Origin: Streptomyces sp. 1-11
Lineage (GTDB): Bacteria; Actinomycetota; Actinomycetes; Streptomycetales; Streptomycetaceae
Assembly (NCBI RefSeq): GCF_007176755.1
Contig: NZ_BJTV01000004.1
Span: forward strand, 62,001-126,000
Reading direction: 5' to 3'
DNA length: 64,000 nt
Part shown: positions 53,927 through 63,457 of the stretch, piece by piece
How positions within the stretch are numbered: position 1 is the stretch's first letter
Layout of the letters: every line of letters begins with the position of its first letter
The notes under the pieces: model-generated
What the model was told of the DNA's origin: nothing
Seen by the model: the letters and a program-made list of their open reading frames with translations, nothing else
Database searches by the model: none
Program-made: the position numbers and the translations under genes

Positions 53927-56059
53927 ATGAGAGCGACACCCGGCCGGACCCGTTGGCTCGTGCCGCTCGTGCTGCTGTTCGTCTGGCTCGGCGTAGGCGG
54001 GACGCTCGGCCCCTACGCCGGGAAGCTGGGCGAGGTCGCCACCAACGACCAGTCCGCCTTCCTCCCGCAGAGCGCGGAGTCGACCAGGGTGCTCAAGGCC
54101 CGCGAGGCGTTCGACGAGGCGGAGACCCTGCCCGCGATCGTCGTCTGGACCGCGGACGGCAAGCCCGTCACGGACGACCAGCGCGCCACCGCCACCCGGG
54201 CCGTCGGCGCACTCGCCGGGCGGACCGGGATCGTCGGCGCGCCCTCGCCCGCGCTGCCCTCCGAGGACGGCAAGGCGCTGCAGGCCGTCGTCCAGCTGCG
54301 GCCGGACCTGGGCGACCGGCTGCCCGACGTGCTGGACACCGTGCGCGAGGCCGCGGGGAGCGTGCCGGGCACGACCGCGGAGATCGCGGGCCCGGCGGCG
54401 AGCCAGGCCGACCTGGGGGACGCGTTCGCCGGCATCGACGGGCTGCTGCTGGGCGTGGCGCTGGGCGCCGTGCTGCTGATCCTGCTCCTGGTCTACCGGA
54501 GCGTCCTGCTGCCCTTCGTGATCATCCTCGGGGCGGTGTTCGCCCTCGGACTGGCCTGCGCGGTCGTCTACGTGCTGGCCGACCACGACGTGGTCCGGGT
54601 GGACGGGCAGGTGCAGGGCATCCTCTCCATCCTCGTGATCGGCGCCGCCACCGACTACGCGCTGCTGCTGGCCGCGCGGTTCCGCGAGGAACTGGCGACG
54701 GGTCAGGACCGTGCCGCGGCCGCGCTGGCGGCGGTGCGCAGGTCGTTCGGCGCGATCACCGCGAGCGCCGCCACGGTGGCCCTCGCGCTGCTGGCGCTGC
54801 TCGCCAGCGACCTCACCAACAACCGCGCGCTCGGGCCGGTCGGCGCCATCGGCATCGTCTGCGCCGTGCTCTCCGCGCTCACCTTCCTGCCGGCCGTGCT
54901 GGCGCTGCTGGGCCGCACCGCCTACTGGCCGTCCCGGCCGCGGGAGTCGGACGCCTCCGTGGAGGGGCACGGCGTGTGGCACCGCGTCGCCGGCAAGGTG
55001 GGCGCCCGTCCGCGCGCGGTCTGGGCGGTGACGGCGATCGGCCTGGCCGTGCTCGCGGCCTTCGCCCCGTCGCTGTCCGCGAAGGGTGTGCCGCTCGACG
55101 AGATCTTCGTGAACGACGCCCCGTCGGTCGCCGCCCAGAAGACCCTCGGCGAGCACTTCCCCGGCGGCTCCGGCAACCCGGCCGTCATCATCGCCGACGC
55201 CGGCCGGGCCGCTCAGGTGACCGCCGCGGCGAAGGGCACCGAGGGCGTGGCGTCGGCCGCCGCCGTCTCGGCTTCCGGGCGGCCCGGCGGCGGAGCGCCG
55301 AAGGTCGTGGACGGGCGGGTCCGCATCGACGCCACCCTGCAGTCCGCGGCGGACAGCGACGCCGCCAAGCGGACGATCGAGCGGCTGCGCACCCGGGTGC
55401 ACGCGGTGCCCGGGGCCGACGCGCTGGTCGGCGGCTACACGGCCCAGCAGTACGACACCCAGCAGACCTCCGCCCGGGACCGCACCGTCATCGTGCCGGT
55501 CGTCCTCGGGATCATCCTGCTGATCCTCGTGCTGCTGCTGCGCTCCCTGCTCGTGCCGGTGCTGCTGGTGGCGACGGTGGCGCTCAACTTCCTGGCCACG
55601 CTCGGCGTCTCCTCGCTCGTGTTCAAGCACGTCTTCGGGTTCAGCGGGGCGGACGCGTCGGTGCCGCTGTACGGGTTCGTGTTCCTGGTGGCGCTGGGCG
55701 TCGACTACAACATCTTCCTGATGTCCCGGGTGCGGGAGGAGGCGCTCGTGCACGGCAACCGGCAGGGTGTGCTGCGCGGTCTGACCACGACCGGAGGGGT
55801 GATCACCTCGGCCGGTGTGGTGCTGGCCGCGACGTTCGCCGCGCTGACGGTGATCCCGCTGGCCTTCCTGGTGCAGATCGCCTTCATCGTGGCCTTCGGC
55901 GTGCTGCTGGACACCCTGGTGGTCCGCTCGCTGCTGGTCCCGGCCCTGGTGCTCGACATCGGCCCGCGGGCCTGGTGGCCCAGCGTCCTGCCCCGCGACG
56001 GCGCCGCCCCCGTGCCCGGTGCGCGCGAGGCGAACGGGGTGGAGGGCGCCGGGGTCTGA
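53927..56059 (+). CDS. MMPL/RND-family exporter
   Basis: 710 residues. Two RND halves: an N-terminal helix (5-25), external loop, five helices (165-330) with GDAFAGIDGLLLGVALGAVL, and a second set from about 360 and 515-700 with VFLVALGVDYNIFLMSRVRE. ATDYALLLAARFREEL and GVDYNIFLMSRVREE are the proton-relay helices. The ATG 53927 follows GAGGAG. Exports lipids or drugs; controlled by the divergent MarR. Confidence 0.9.
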   Translation: MRATPGRTRWLVPLVLLFVWLGVGGTLGPYAGKLGEVATNDQSAFLPQSAESTRVLKAREAFDEAETLPAIVVWTADGKPVTDDQRATATRAVGALAGRTGIVGAPSPALPSEDGKALQAVVQLRPDLGDRLPDVLDTVREAAGSVPGTTAEIAGPAASQADLGDAFAGIDGLLLGVALGAVLLILLLVYRSVLLPFVIILGAVFALGLACAVVYVLADHDVVRVDGQVQGILSILVIGAATDYALLLAARFREELATGQDRAAAALAAVRRSFGAITASAATVALALLALLASDLTNNRALGPVGAIGIVCAVLSALTFLPAVLALLGRTAYWPSRPRESDASVEGHGVWHRVAGKVGARPRAVWAVTAIGLAVLAAFAPSLSAKGVPLDEIFVNDAPSVAAQKTLGEHFPGGSGNPAVIIADAGRAAQVTAAAKGTEGVASAAAVSASGRPGGGAPKVVDGRVRIDATLQSAADSDAAKRTIERLRTRVHAVPGADALVGGYTAQQYDTQQTSARDRTVIVPVVLGIILLILVLLLRSLLVPVLLVATVALNFLATLGVSSLVFKHVFGFSGADASVPLYGFVFLVALGVDYNIFLMSRVREEALVHGNRQGVLRGLTTTGGVITSAGVVLAATFAALTVIPLAFLVQIAFIVAFGVLLDTLVVRSLLVPALVLDIGPRAWWPSVLPRDGAAPVPGAREANGVEGAGV

Positions 56060-56134
56060 GGATGCGCGCGGCGGTGACGTGGACGAACCTGGGCGAGTGG
56101 GACAACCAGGTGACGTGAGGGGTGACCATCGTTG

Positions 56135-56476
56135 ATGTCCGCACGGAAGAGCGGCAGCGAGGACGACGACGTCCGGCACGCGTTCGGCGACGCCGTCAAC
56201 ATGACGGCCGGCGAACTGGAGAAGTGGCTGGAGACCGACGAGTCGAAGAGCGTGGGGCAGAGTGACGGCGGCGAGAGCGTCGGACACGAGTCCGGGCGGC
56301 GCATCGTCACCCTGCTGCGCACCAAGAAGGCGGATCTCGGCGAGGACGACATCGCCCACATGCGCAAGGTGGTCGGCTACGTCAGGCGCCACGTCGAGCA
56401 GCGCCCCGAGGGCGACATCACCGACACCAGATGGCGCTACTCGCTCATGAACTGGGGTCACGATCCGAAGAAGTGA
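56135..56476 (+). CDS. DUF3140 family protein
   Basis: 113 residues: FGDAVNMTAGELEKWLETDE, SVGQSDGGESVGHESGRRIV and RHVEQRPEGD then DTRWRYSLMNWGHDP are the marks of DUF3140, a small actinobacterial protein of unknown function that resembles DNA-binding/HU-like stress proteins only in charge. Confidence 0.85.
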   Translation: MSARKSGSEDDDVRHAFGDAVNMTAGELEKWLETDESKSVGQSDGGESVGHESGRRIVTLLRTKKADLGEDDIAHMRKVVGYVRRHVEQRPEGDITDTRWRYSLMNWGHDPKK

Positions 56477-56510
56477 CCGGCCGGCGGCCGGCGGGACCAC
56501 CTGGGAGCTG

Positions 56511-58553
56511 GTGCTGGACGGCGCCGGCACGGTACAGGCGTGCACACCGCGGGCACTGGAGCTGCTGGGCGGCGCGGACACGGCCCCGAGCGGGCTCGAC
56601 CTGCCCTCGCTCGTGACGGAGCCCGCGGTGTGGGACCGCCTGGCCGGGGCCGCCGCGGCGGGCCGGGACGCCTGCGCCCGGGTGACGCTGCGCCGCCCCG
56701 GCGGCGGCCGGCTGGACGTCGACGCGCAGGTGTCCTCGCTCACCGGGGACGGCGGGGCGCGCTTCCTGGTCCGGCTGCTGCCCGCGGAGGAGTCGGCACG
56801 CGAGGACGCCTGGGGGATGCGCGTGGCGCTGTCCGACGACGGTCTCGCCGCCGCCGATCCGCGCGCGCAGCAGCGGCTGGACCTGCTGCACGGGGCGGCG
56901 GTGCGCATCGGCGGCTCCCTGGACGTGACGGGGAACGCCAGGGAGGTCGTGGAGCTGCTGGTGCCCGTCTTCGCCGACTACGGAGCCGTGGACCTCACCG
57001 AGGACATGCTCGCCGGACGGGAGCCCGGGCACTTCGAGCACGGGACACCGCTGCGCCGGGTCGCGGTGGCCGCCGCCTCGGGGATCTGGCCCGAGGACGC
57101 CTACGGTCTCGGCGAGCCGATCACGCTCGACCGGGTCCAGGCCGAACACGCGCGTCTCGGCGCGGCCGGAGTGATCGCGGATCTGGCGCCGGTGCGCGAG
57201 GCGGCGCGGAACGATCCCCGGCAGACCCGGCTCATGCTGCCGGACAGCGCGACCTCCCTGCTCGTCTTCCCGCTGCAGGCACGCGGGGCCGTGCTGGGCG
57301 CGGTCGCGCTGTGGCGGTGCGGGGACCGCGAGCCGTTCGGGCCCGCCGACGGCTCGCTGGTCGAGGAGATCGGCTCCCGGCTCGCGCTCGGCCTCGACAA
57401 CGCCCGGCGCTACACCCGGGAGCGGCGGACCGTGGAGTCGCTGCAGCTCAGCCTGCTGCCGCCGCCGGTGACCCGGCTGGGCACGGCGGAGACGGCGGGG
57501 GCATACGCGCCCGCGAGCACCGCCGCCGGCACGGGCGGGAGCTGGTACGACGTGATCCGGTTGTCCGGCGCCCGGGTCGCCTTCGTGGTGGGCAGGGTGG
57601 CGGGACACGGTGTGACGGCCGCCGGGACGATGGGGCGGCTGCGCTCGGCGGTGCAGACCCTGGCCGACCTCGATCCGCCGCCGGAGGAACTGCTCGGCCA
57701 CCTGGACGACCTGGTGACCCGCATCGGCGAGGACGAACACCGCGAGGACGCCTCGGCGCCCAGTGCGCTGCACGGCGCGACCTGCCTGTACGCCGTCCAC
57801 GACCCGGTCTCGGGGCAGTGCCGGCTCGCCAGCGCGGGCCATCCGGCGCCGGTCCTGGTGCGGGGGGCCGGGGACGCCGGGGACGTGGTCAAACTGCAGC
57901 CGGGCCCGGCGCTGGGCGGGGGCACCGAGCCCTTCGAACCGCTGGAGCTGCTGCTGTCGCCGGGTGACGTGCTCGCCTTCCACAGCGGCCCGCTCACCGG
58001 ACGCGGCCAGGACACCGAGCGGGAGCTGCGTGACCTGTGCGACGCCGCCCGCGGCGCGGCGGGCGGCACCCGGCCCCTGCTGGAGGTCGCCGAGCACCTC
58101 AGGGAGCGGCTGCGCCGGGAGCCGCGCCCGGAGGACATCGCCCTGCTGCTGGCCCGCGTCGGCCGGGTGGCTCCCGCCGACACGGCCTTCTGGGAGCTGC
58201 CCGCCGACCCCGCCCAGGTGGCGCACGCCCGTTCCCTGGCCGCCGGGCAGCTGGCGCACTGGGGCCTGGACGAACTGGCCTTCACCACCGAGATGATCGT
58301 CAGCGAGCTGGTCACCAACGCCGTCCGCTACGCGGGCGGCCCGGTCGGGCTGCGGCTGACCCGGCACGACCGCCTGATCTGCGAGGTCACCGACCCCAGC
58401 CAGTCCCAGCCGTACCTGCGCCGGGCCCGCCTGTCCGACGAGGGCGGCCGAGGGCTGTTCCTGGTCGCCCAGATGACCCACCGCTGGGGCAGCCGCTACC
58501 ACCCCGGCGGCAAGACCATCTGGACCGAGCAACTCATGACGCCGCCCGGATGA
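56511..58553 (+). CDS. PAS/GAF-SpoIIE-like-HATPase protein, degenerate phosphatase
   Basis: 680 residues. A PAS-like N-terminus (1-90), GAF (120-290), SpoIIE-like region (300-520) and RsbW-type ATPase (545-675) with TTEMIVSELVTNAVRYAGG and SDEGGRGLFLVAQMTHRWG. The motif GGDWYD is GGSWYD and GDVVGHG is GRVAGHG, so two metal-binding Asp residues are missing, as in the relative at 24156. The start is GTG 56511. Likely a sensory anti-sigma kinase. Confidence 0.85.
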   Translation: MLDGAGTVQACTPRALELLGGADTAPSGLDLPSLVTEPAVWDRLAGAAAAGRDACARVTLRRPGGGRLDVDAQVSSLTGDGGARFLVRLLPAEESAREDAWGMRVALSDDGLAAADPRAQQRLDLLHGAAVRIGGSLDVTGNAREVVELLVPVFADYGAVDLTEDMLAGREPGHFEHGTPLRRVAVAAASGIWPEDAYGLGEPITLDRVQAEHARLGAAGVIADLAPVREAARNDPRQTRLMLPDSATSLLVFPLQARGAVLGAVALWRCGDREPFGPADGSLVEEIGSRLALGLDNARRYTRERRTVESLQLSLLPPPVTRLGTAETAGAYAPASTAAGTGGSWYDVIRLSGARVAFVVGRVAGHGVTAAGTMGRLRSAVQTLADLDPPPEELLGHLDDLVTRIGEDEHREDASAPSALHGATCLYAVHDPVSGQCRLASAGHPAPVLVRGAGDAGDVVKLQPGPALGGGTEPFEPLELLLSPGDVLAFHSGPLTGRGQDTERELRDLCDAARGAAGGTRPLLEVAEHLRERLRREPRPEDIALLLARVGRVAPADTAFWELPADPAQVAHARSLAAGQLAHWGLDELAFTTEMIVSELVTNAVRYAGGPVGLRLTRHDRLICEVTDPSQSQPYLRRARLSDEGGRGLFLVAQMTHRWGSRYHPGGKTIWTEQLMTPPG

Positions 58554-58681
58554 GGCACGCACGCGCGCGGCGCCGCCCGCCTGCTGGGCCCTGGCCAAGG
58601 GCCCAGACGTCGCCGGCGTGCGCTTGGAGCGTCGGGGTCGGCGGTCGGCGCAAGCTACGGCGCGGTTCCTCGCCGTACCCG

Positions 58682-59089
58682 CGCGAGCGGCTGTACGACG
58701 ACCGCTGCGTGGTGGTGGCCGCGCCGGACACGCCGCCGGAGGCCACCGCGCTCGAGCTGCTGACCACGCAGCCGCACGTCGTCGTCGACACCGACCGGCG
58801 GGTCTTCCCCTACTCGGTGCTGGAGGACAACGGCATCCCCTACCGTGTCGGCCGGCTCAGCTCGGACTTCCTGCTCGTGCCCTATCTGGTCGCGAGCGCG
58901 GGCGGGGTGGCACTGCTGCGCCACCGCGTCGCCACGGCCATGCGGGCGCTGGCCGACCTGCGGATCGAGGAGTTCCCGTTCCCGCTCCCCGCGCTGGGGA
59001 TCGACATGGTCTGGAACCCACGGCTGACCGACCAGTACTTCGTCGAATGGCTCCGGGCGCTGCTGTTCGACGTCGCGACGAGTCTGTGA
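58682..59089 (+). pseudogene. LysR substrate-binding domain fragment
   Basis: The frame gives RERLYDDRCVVVAAPDTPP, PYRVGRLSSDFLLVPYLVAS and GVALLRHRVATAM, the C-terminal half of a LysR effector domain. The DNA-binding half is absent; before 58682 the frame is unrelated. Confidence 0.7.
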
Positions 59090-59125
59090 CCCCGGCCGCG
59101 CGCCCCCGCCCAGGCCCGCGCGCGC

Positions 59126-59734
59126 TCAGCCCAGCAGCCGCACCCAGCTCGCGGCCAGCTCCTCGAGCATCTGCTCCCGGGTGAGCTTCCAGTCGGCCCG
59201 GTCCCAGTGCTGGGCGACGAAGTCGAGCTGGGCCATCGCCAGGACGCCCCGGAAGTGCCGCTGGTGCGGCTCCAGGCGGCCGGCGGCCGCCAGCCCGTCC
59301 TCGATGTCGCTGATGGCATCCTCCAGCCAGCGCTCGACCAGGTCGGTGAGGTCCGGGTCGACCACGGCGGCGTCGCGGCCGATGCGGATGATCGGCCGGA
59401 TCTCGGGCCAGCTCTCGGCGGTGCTCCGCAGCCACGCCGTGATCGCCTCCGGCGTGCCCTCGGTGACGGTCGCCACCAGGTCCCGCGCCGTGGAGCCGTG
59501 CTCGGGTGAACGCACGCGCTGCAGCGCCTCGTTGAGCTGCTCGTCGATGAGCGCCTTCATCAGTTCGCTGCGGGAGGCGAAGTACGCGTAGAAGGTGACC
59601 CGCGTGGTGCCCGCCGCGGTCGCGATGTCGTCGACCGTGGTGGCGGCGTACCCCTTCGTCCTGAACAGTTCGAGTCCCGATTCCAGCAGCAGCCGGCGCG
59701 TCATCCGCTTCTGCGCCGCACGAAGGTTCGCCAT
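59126..59734 (-). CDS. TetR-family regulator
   Basis: 202 residues. HTH at about 10-55 with LFRTKGYAATTVDDIATAAG and TTRVTFYAYFASRSELM, then a helical ligand domain. It is divergent from the broken phosphotriesterase gene and probably controlled it. Confidence 0.9.
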   Translation of the reverse strand: MANLRAAQKRMTRRLLLESGLELFRTKGYAATTVDDIATAAGTTRVTFYAYFASRSELMKALIDEQLNEALQRVRSPEHGSTARDLVATVTEGTPEAITAWLRSTAESWPEIRPIIRIGRDAAVVDPDLTDLVERWLEDAISDIEDGLAAAGRLEPHQRHFRGVLAMAQLDFVAQHWDRADWKLTREQMLEELAASWVRLLG

Positions 59735-59907
59735 GTCCGGATCCTAACGCGACGGCTGTACGCCGAGCACACAAACCGGCTCCACGCAATGCGCTTCGTT
59801 CAGTAGTTTTGCTTAGGGTCAGTTTCATTGACGACGTGTAAAGCGAATGGATACCGTGCCAGAGCCACCGGGTGCTGAGCACCCCACCCCGGACACGTGA
59901 GGCAGGC

Positions 59908-61161
59908 ATGAGCGTCAAGAGCAACACCGTGAACACCGTCCTGGGCGCGGTGCCGGCCGAGGAGCTGGGAGTCGTCTCGGTCCACTAGGCGCTGCTGTCG
60001 GTCACTCCGGGCGCCGAGCACGCCTTCGACATCACCATCGACCGCGCCGAGGTCTTCGAGGTCCTCGCCGCGAAGCTGACCGACTTCCGGGCGCACGGCG
60101 GCGGCACGATCGTCGACAGCACCGGCATGTTCCACGGCCGGGACGTCCGGCTGTACGAAGCCCTGTCGCGCACGACCGGCGTGCACATCGTCGCCTCGAC
60201 CGGCCAGGGCCCCGAGGAGATGCTCGGCGGCTACTTCCTCACCCCGCAGACGAATCCGCCCACGCCGTGGCCGGCCGGGAAGTTCGCCGACCTCTTCACC
60301 AAGGAGGTCACTGAGGGCATGGTGGTGCCCCGGGTGGAGCGGCGCGGCGCCGCAGGCCTGGTGGCGACCGCCGTGACCGGCACGGGCATGACCGCCACCG
60401 ACGAGAGCCTGCTGCGCGGCGCGGCCCGCACGGCCCTGAACACCGGTGCCGCGCTCTCCTTCCGCCACGGCCGGGACGCCGTCGCCGAACTCGGCGTCGT
60501 GCTGGACGAGAAGCTGCCCGCCGGCCGCGTGGTCGTCGGCGGACTCGACCGCGCGGACGCCGTCACGGCCGGCGCGCCCCTGGAGATCGCCCGCCTCGGT
60601 GCCTATGCCGCGCTCGACCACGTGGGCACGCACGACGCGGCCCACGTCACCGACGCCGAGCGCGCGGCCCTGGTCGCCGAGCTGGTCCGGGCCGGCTTCG
60701 GCGACCGGGTCCTGCTGTCGGTCGGCGCGACCGGGGTGGCGAAGGGCCACCCCGGCAACGACCTGCCGTACAGCCACGTCCTGACCACCTTCGTCCCGCT
60801 CCTGACTGCACAGGGCAGGCGGCAGCTCATCACCACCGCCTACCTCAAGGCCTCGCACCGCGAGCTCGACGAGGAACGCACCACCGAGGGCGACCCGTAC
60901 CACCCGCACACCCGCGCGGTGCCGGTCGAGCCGGGGCGGATCGAGGAGTACGTGCTGCGCGTCTACCCGTTCGCCGCGACCTTCCTGCCGGGCCACCGGC
61001 TGGTCGTCGAGCTCTCCAATGACGAGCCGCTCGCCGACGAGCACAACGCCCTGCTGCCGCCGGACGCGTTCCACCTGCCAGTGGGGCGGCCGGTCACGCA
61101 CAAGATCTACCGTGACGCCGACCATCCGTCCCGGCTGGTGCTGCCGTTCACGACGGCCTGA
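59908..61161 (+). pseudogene. Phosphotriesterase-like / CocE C-terminal chimera with in-frame amber codon
   Basis: From ATG 59908 the product starts as a phosphotriesterase-family hydrolase (NTVLGAVPAEELGVVSVH), meets TAG at 59986-59988, and continues in the same frame with ALLSVTPGAEHAFDITIDRA and GGGTIVDSTGMFHGRD. The region usually holding the last metal-binding Asp reads LLSVGATGVAKG. From about residue 300 the sequence changes to the C-terminal jelly-roll domain of CocE/NonD hydrolases (TTAYLKASHRELDEERTTEG, LPGHRLVVELSNDEP). So it is both nonsense-interrupted and a fusion of two unrelated ends. Confidence 0.7.
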
Positions 61162-61204
61162 GCGCGCTGACCGTGGGCCGCGTCCCGGACCGCCGGGGCG
61201 CGGC

Positions 61205-63457
61205 CTACGCGTCGTCCGGGGTGCCCAGACCGGTCAGCGCTCCCACCGGGTCCAGGTCGGGGGTGCCCCGGGGCCACCAGTCGTCCTGGCCCGGCTCCGA
61301 CTCGTAGGCGTACCACAGGCCGTCGCGGCCCAGCCGGAGCTGGACGTGCCCACGCGGGTGGGTGAGGCGGTTGCGCCAGGGACGGAACGCCGGGAGGTCG
61401 GCGGCGAGCAGCAGCGGGCGGGCCCGGTCGAAGCGGCCGGCCGGCGGGTCCCAGGGGTCCTCCAGCACGGCCAGCCCCTCGGGGCCGCCCTGCCGCCAGG
61501 CGGCGACCGCGCGGGCCAGGTCGGCCGGGGTGCGGCCGGCCGCCGCGGCGAGCGTGGCGTACAGGGCGCGGGTGGCGGCGGTCAGGCCGGAGCCCGGGCG
61601 GGCGGCGGCGAGCCGCACCGCGTCCTGCCAGAAGGTGAGTCCGCCGACCGGGTCGTGCCCGGTGGTGAGCAGCGCGTGGGCGCGGGCGGCGGCGTCGGTG
61701 GCCAGCTGGTCCAGCGCGAACGGGTCGGGGCCGCCGGGCGCCGCCGGATACACCGGGGGCTGCTCGGGGTGCGGCGGCGCGGGCAGCGGCTGGGGCGGCG
61801 GCGGCAGCCGGCGCGGGGCGAGGGCGTCGGCGGCGCGGACACCCGGCAGGGAGCGCGGGGCGCCTTCCTGGGCGGCGCGGGCCGCGCGGGCGGCGCTGCG
61901 GCGGGACAGCGCGTCCAGCAGCTCGCGTTCGCCGCGGCCGCGCAGCAGGAGCAGCACGAAGGGGTCGGCGTCGAGCAGGCGTGCCGTCTGGTAGCAGAGG
62001 GCGGCCGCGTGCTTGCACGGGTGCCCGGAGTCGGGGCAGCTGCAGCGGGGCGCCAGGTCGCCGGGGCCGGGCAGCAGGGGCACACCGCAGTCGGCGAGGG
62101 ACTCGGGCAGTTCCTTGTCGAGCAGGGCCGCGATGTGTCCCGGCCGGTCCGCGGCCGCGTCCAGGAACCGCTCCCAGTCGCCGTCCTCCAGCGTGCGCAG
62201 GCGCACCTGCACCCGGTACGGGCGCGGGCGGCTCCCGCGCACGTACGCCAGCACCAGGCCCGGGGTCACCGTGATCGCGTCCACGTTGCCCCCGTCCGCG
62301 TAACCCCGGCCGCGGGCGAGCCGCTTGACGTCCAGCGCGCCCCGCTCCAGCGCGTCGGTCCAGGCGTTGCCCCACCAGGTGCCGGCGAACGCGGCGTCCC
62401 CGGTCCGGACCCCGCGGGCCGGGAACGCCGGGAAGGTGCGGCGCAGTTCGGAGTCCCGGTGCGGCGTGGCCATGGTGGCGGGCACCTGCGGAGGCGCGGC
62501 GGCGGGAGGGGCCAGTCGAGCGGAGGCACCGCTTGAGCGCTCCGGCTGGTACGCGGCGTTCGGGGTGTCCGGGGTTTCGGCGGTGCCTGGAGCTTCGGAG
62601 GTGTCCGCAGCTACCGAGGTGTCCGGTGCCTCGGCGGTGCCTGGAGCTTCGGAGGTGTCCGCAGCTACCGAGGTGTCCGGTGCCTCGGCGGTGCCTGGAG
62701 CTTCGGAGGCGCCCGGAGCTTCGGAGGCGCCCGGGGTTTCGGGGCTGTCCACGGTCTCCGGGGTCTTCGGGGCTTCTGGGGTGTCCGTGGCCTCCGGAGC
62801 GTCCAGAGTCTTCGCGGTTTCCCGGGTGTCCGTGGCCTCCGGGGAGTCCGGGGTCTTCGAGGCTTCCCGGGTGTCCGGGGTCTCCGGGCTGTCCGGGATC
62901 TCAGGTGTGTCCGAGTCGTCCGTGTCGTCGGTCCACGAGGGCATGCGGAAGGCGCTGTTCAGGAACTGCCGCATGTCCTGGACGGCTCGGGCACGCGCCG
63001 CCCTGGGGCCCTCGCCGGGCTGCCCTTGACCGGCGGACGCCCGGGACGGCCCAGGGGCCCGGCGCGCCGACGCGCGATCCGCACGCCGGGCCCCGGCTTC
63101 CGCCTCCCGGGCGCGTGACGCCTCCCGCCGAGCCGCGCGCAGCGCCTCCCGCGCGACATCGCCGGGACGCCCTCCACCGGCCGGAGCCGCCGCAGGCGCG
63201 GGCCCACCGGCGGACGGCCGCCCCTGGGCGGACGAGTCCTCCTCCACCGGCCCGACCCCACCGGCGGACGACAGTCCCTCGGCGGACGGAACCCCACCGT
63301 CGGCGGGGCGGGGCTCACCGGTGGTCCCGGTGCCGGGCGCCTGCGCCGGGCCGTCCGGTTCGGTGGCCGACCCGGTCCGGGCGGACTCGGTGCGCCGGCG
63401 TGCCGCGCGCAGGGCCTCGCGGGCGGCGTCGCCGGGGCGAGGTTCCCCGGTCGTCAT
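61205..63457 (-). CDS. SWIM zinc-finger protein paired with SNF2 helicase
   Basis: 750 residues. A long disordered N-terminus (about 1-330) rich in Thr/Ala/Glu/Pro, then FPARGVRTGDAAFAGTWWGN, a CSCPDSGHPCKHAAAL SWIM zinc finger (CxCxnCxH) near 470-485 and a C-terminal region. SWIM proteins accompany SNF2 helicases in actinobacteria. ATG 63457 overlaps the helicase stop (ATGA), so the two are one operon. Confidence 0.88.
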   Translation of the reverse strand: MTTGEPRPGDAAREALRAARRRTESARTGSATEPDGPAQAPGTGTTGEPRPADGGVPSAEGLSSAGGVGPVEEDSSAQGRPSAGGPAPAAAPAGGGRPGDVAREALRAARREASRAREAEAGARRADRASARRAPGPSRASAGQGQPGEGPRAARARAVQDMRQFLNSAFRMPSWTDDTDDSDTPEIPDSPETPDTREASKTPDSPEATDTRETAKTLDAPEATDTPEAPKTPETVDSPETPGASEAPGASEAPGTAEAPDTSVAADTSEAPGTAEAPDTSVAADTSEAPGTAETPDTPNAAYQPERSSGASARLAPPAAAPPQVPATMATPHRDSELRRTFPAFPARGVRTGDAAFAGTWWGNAWTDALERGALDVKRLARGRGYADGGNVDAITVTPGLVLAYVRGSRPRPYRVQVRLRTLEDGDWERFLDAAADRPGHIAALLDKELPESLADCGVPLLPGPGDLAPRCSCPDSGHPCKHAAALCYQTARLLDADPFVLLLLRGRGERELLDALSRRSAARAARAAQEGAPRSLPGVRAADALAPRRLPPPPQPLPAPPHPEQPPVYPAAPGGPDPFALDQLATDAAARAHALLTTGHDPVGGLTFWQDAVRLAAARPGSGLTAATRALYATLAAAAGRTPADLARAVAAWRQGGPEGLAVLEDPWDPPAGRFDRARPLLLAADLPAFRPWRNRLTHPRGHVQLRLGRDGLWYAYESEPGQDDWWPRGTPDLDPVGALTGLGTPDDA
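62582..62716. repeat. 54-nt coding tandem repeat in the SWIM protein gene
   Basis: Copies begin at 62582, 62636 and 62690 (third partial), each encoding SEAPGTAEAPDTSVAADT. The unit is a multiple of three, so copy number changes keep the frame. Confidence 0.85.

Noticed and set aside
53867..56908. 1013-codon minus-strand frame opposite the MMPL gene
   Set aside because: Shadow of the MMPL frame; repetitive Arg/Gly/Gln composition and no family features.
56445..58598. 717-codon minus-strand frame opposite the SpoIIE-kinase gene
   Set aside because: Shadow frame; the plus strand has clear PAS/GAF/HATPase motifs.
15383..59988. Amber codons as a genome-wide recoding signal
   Set aside because: Only two cases, in genes that are also truncated or chimeric, and other genes here end normally with TAG; decay or sequence error is simpler.
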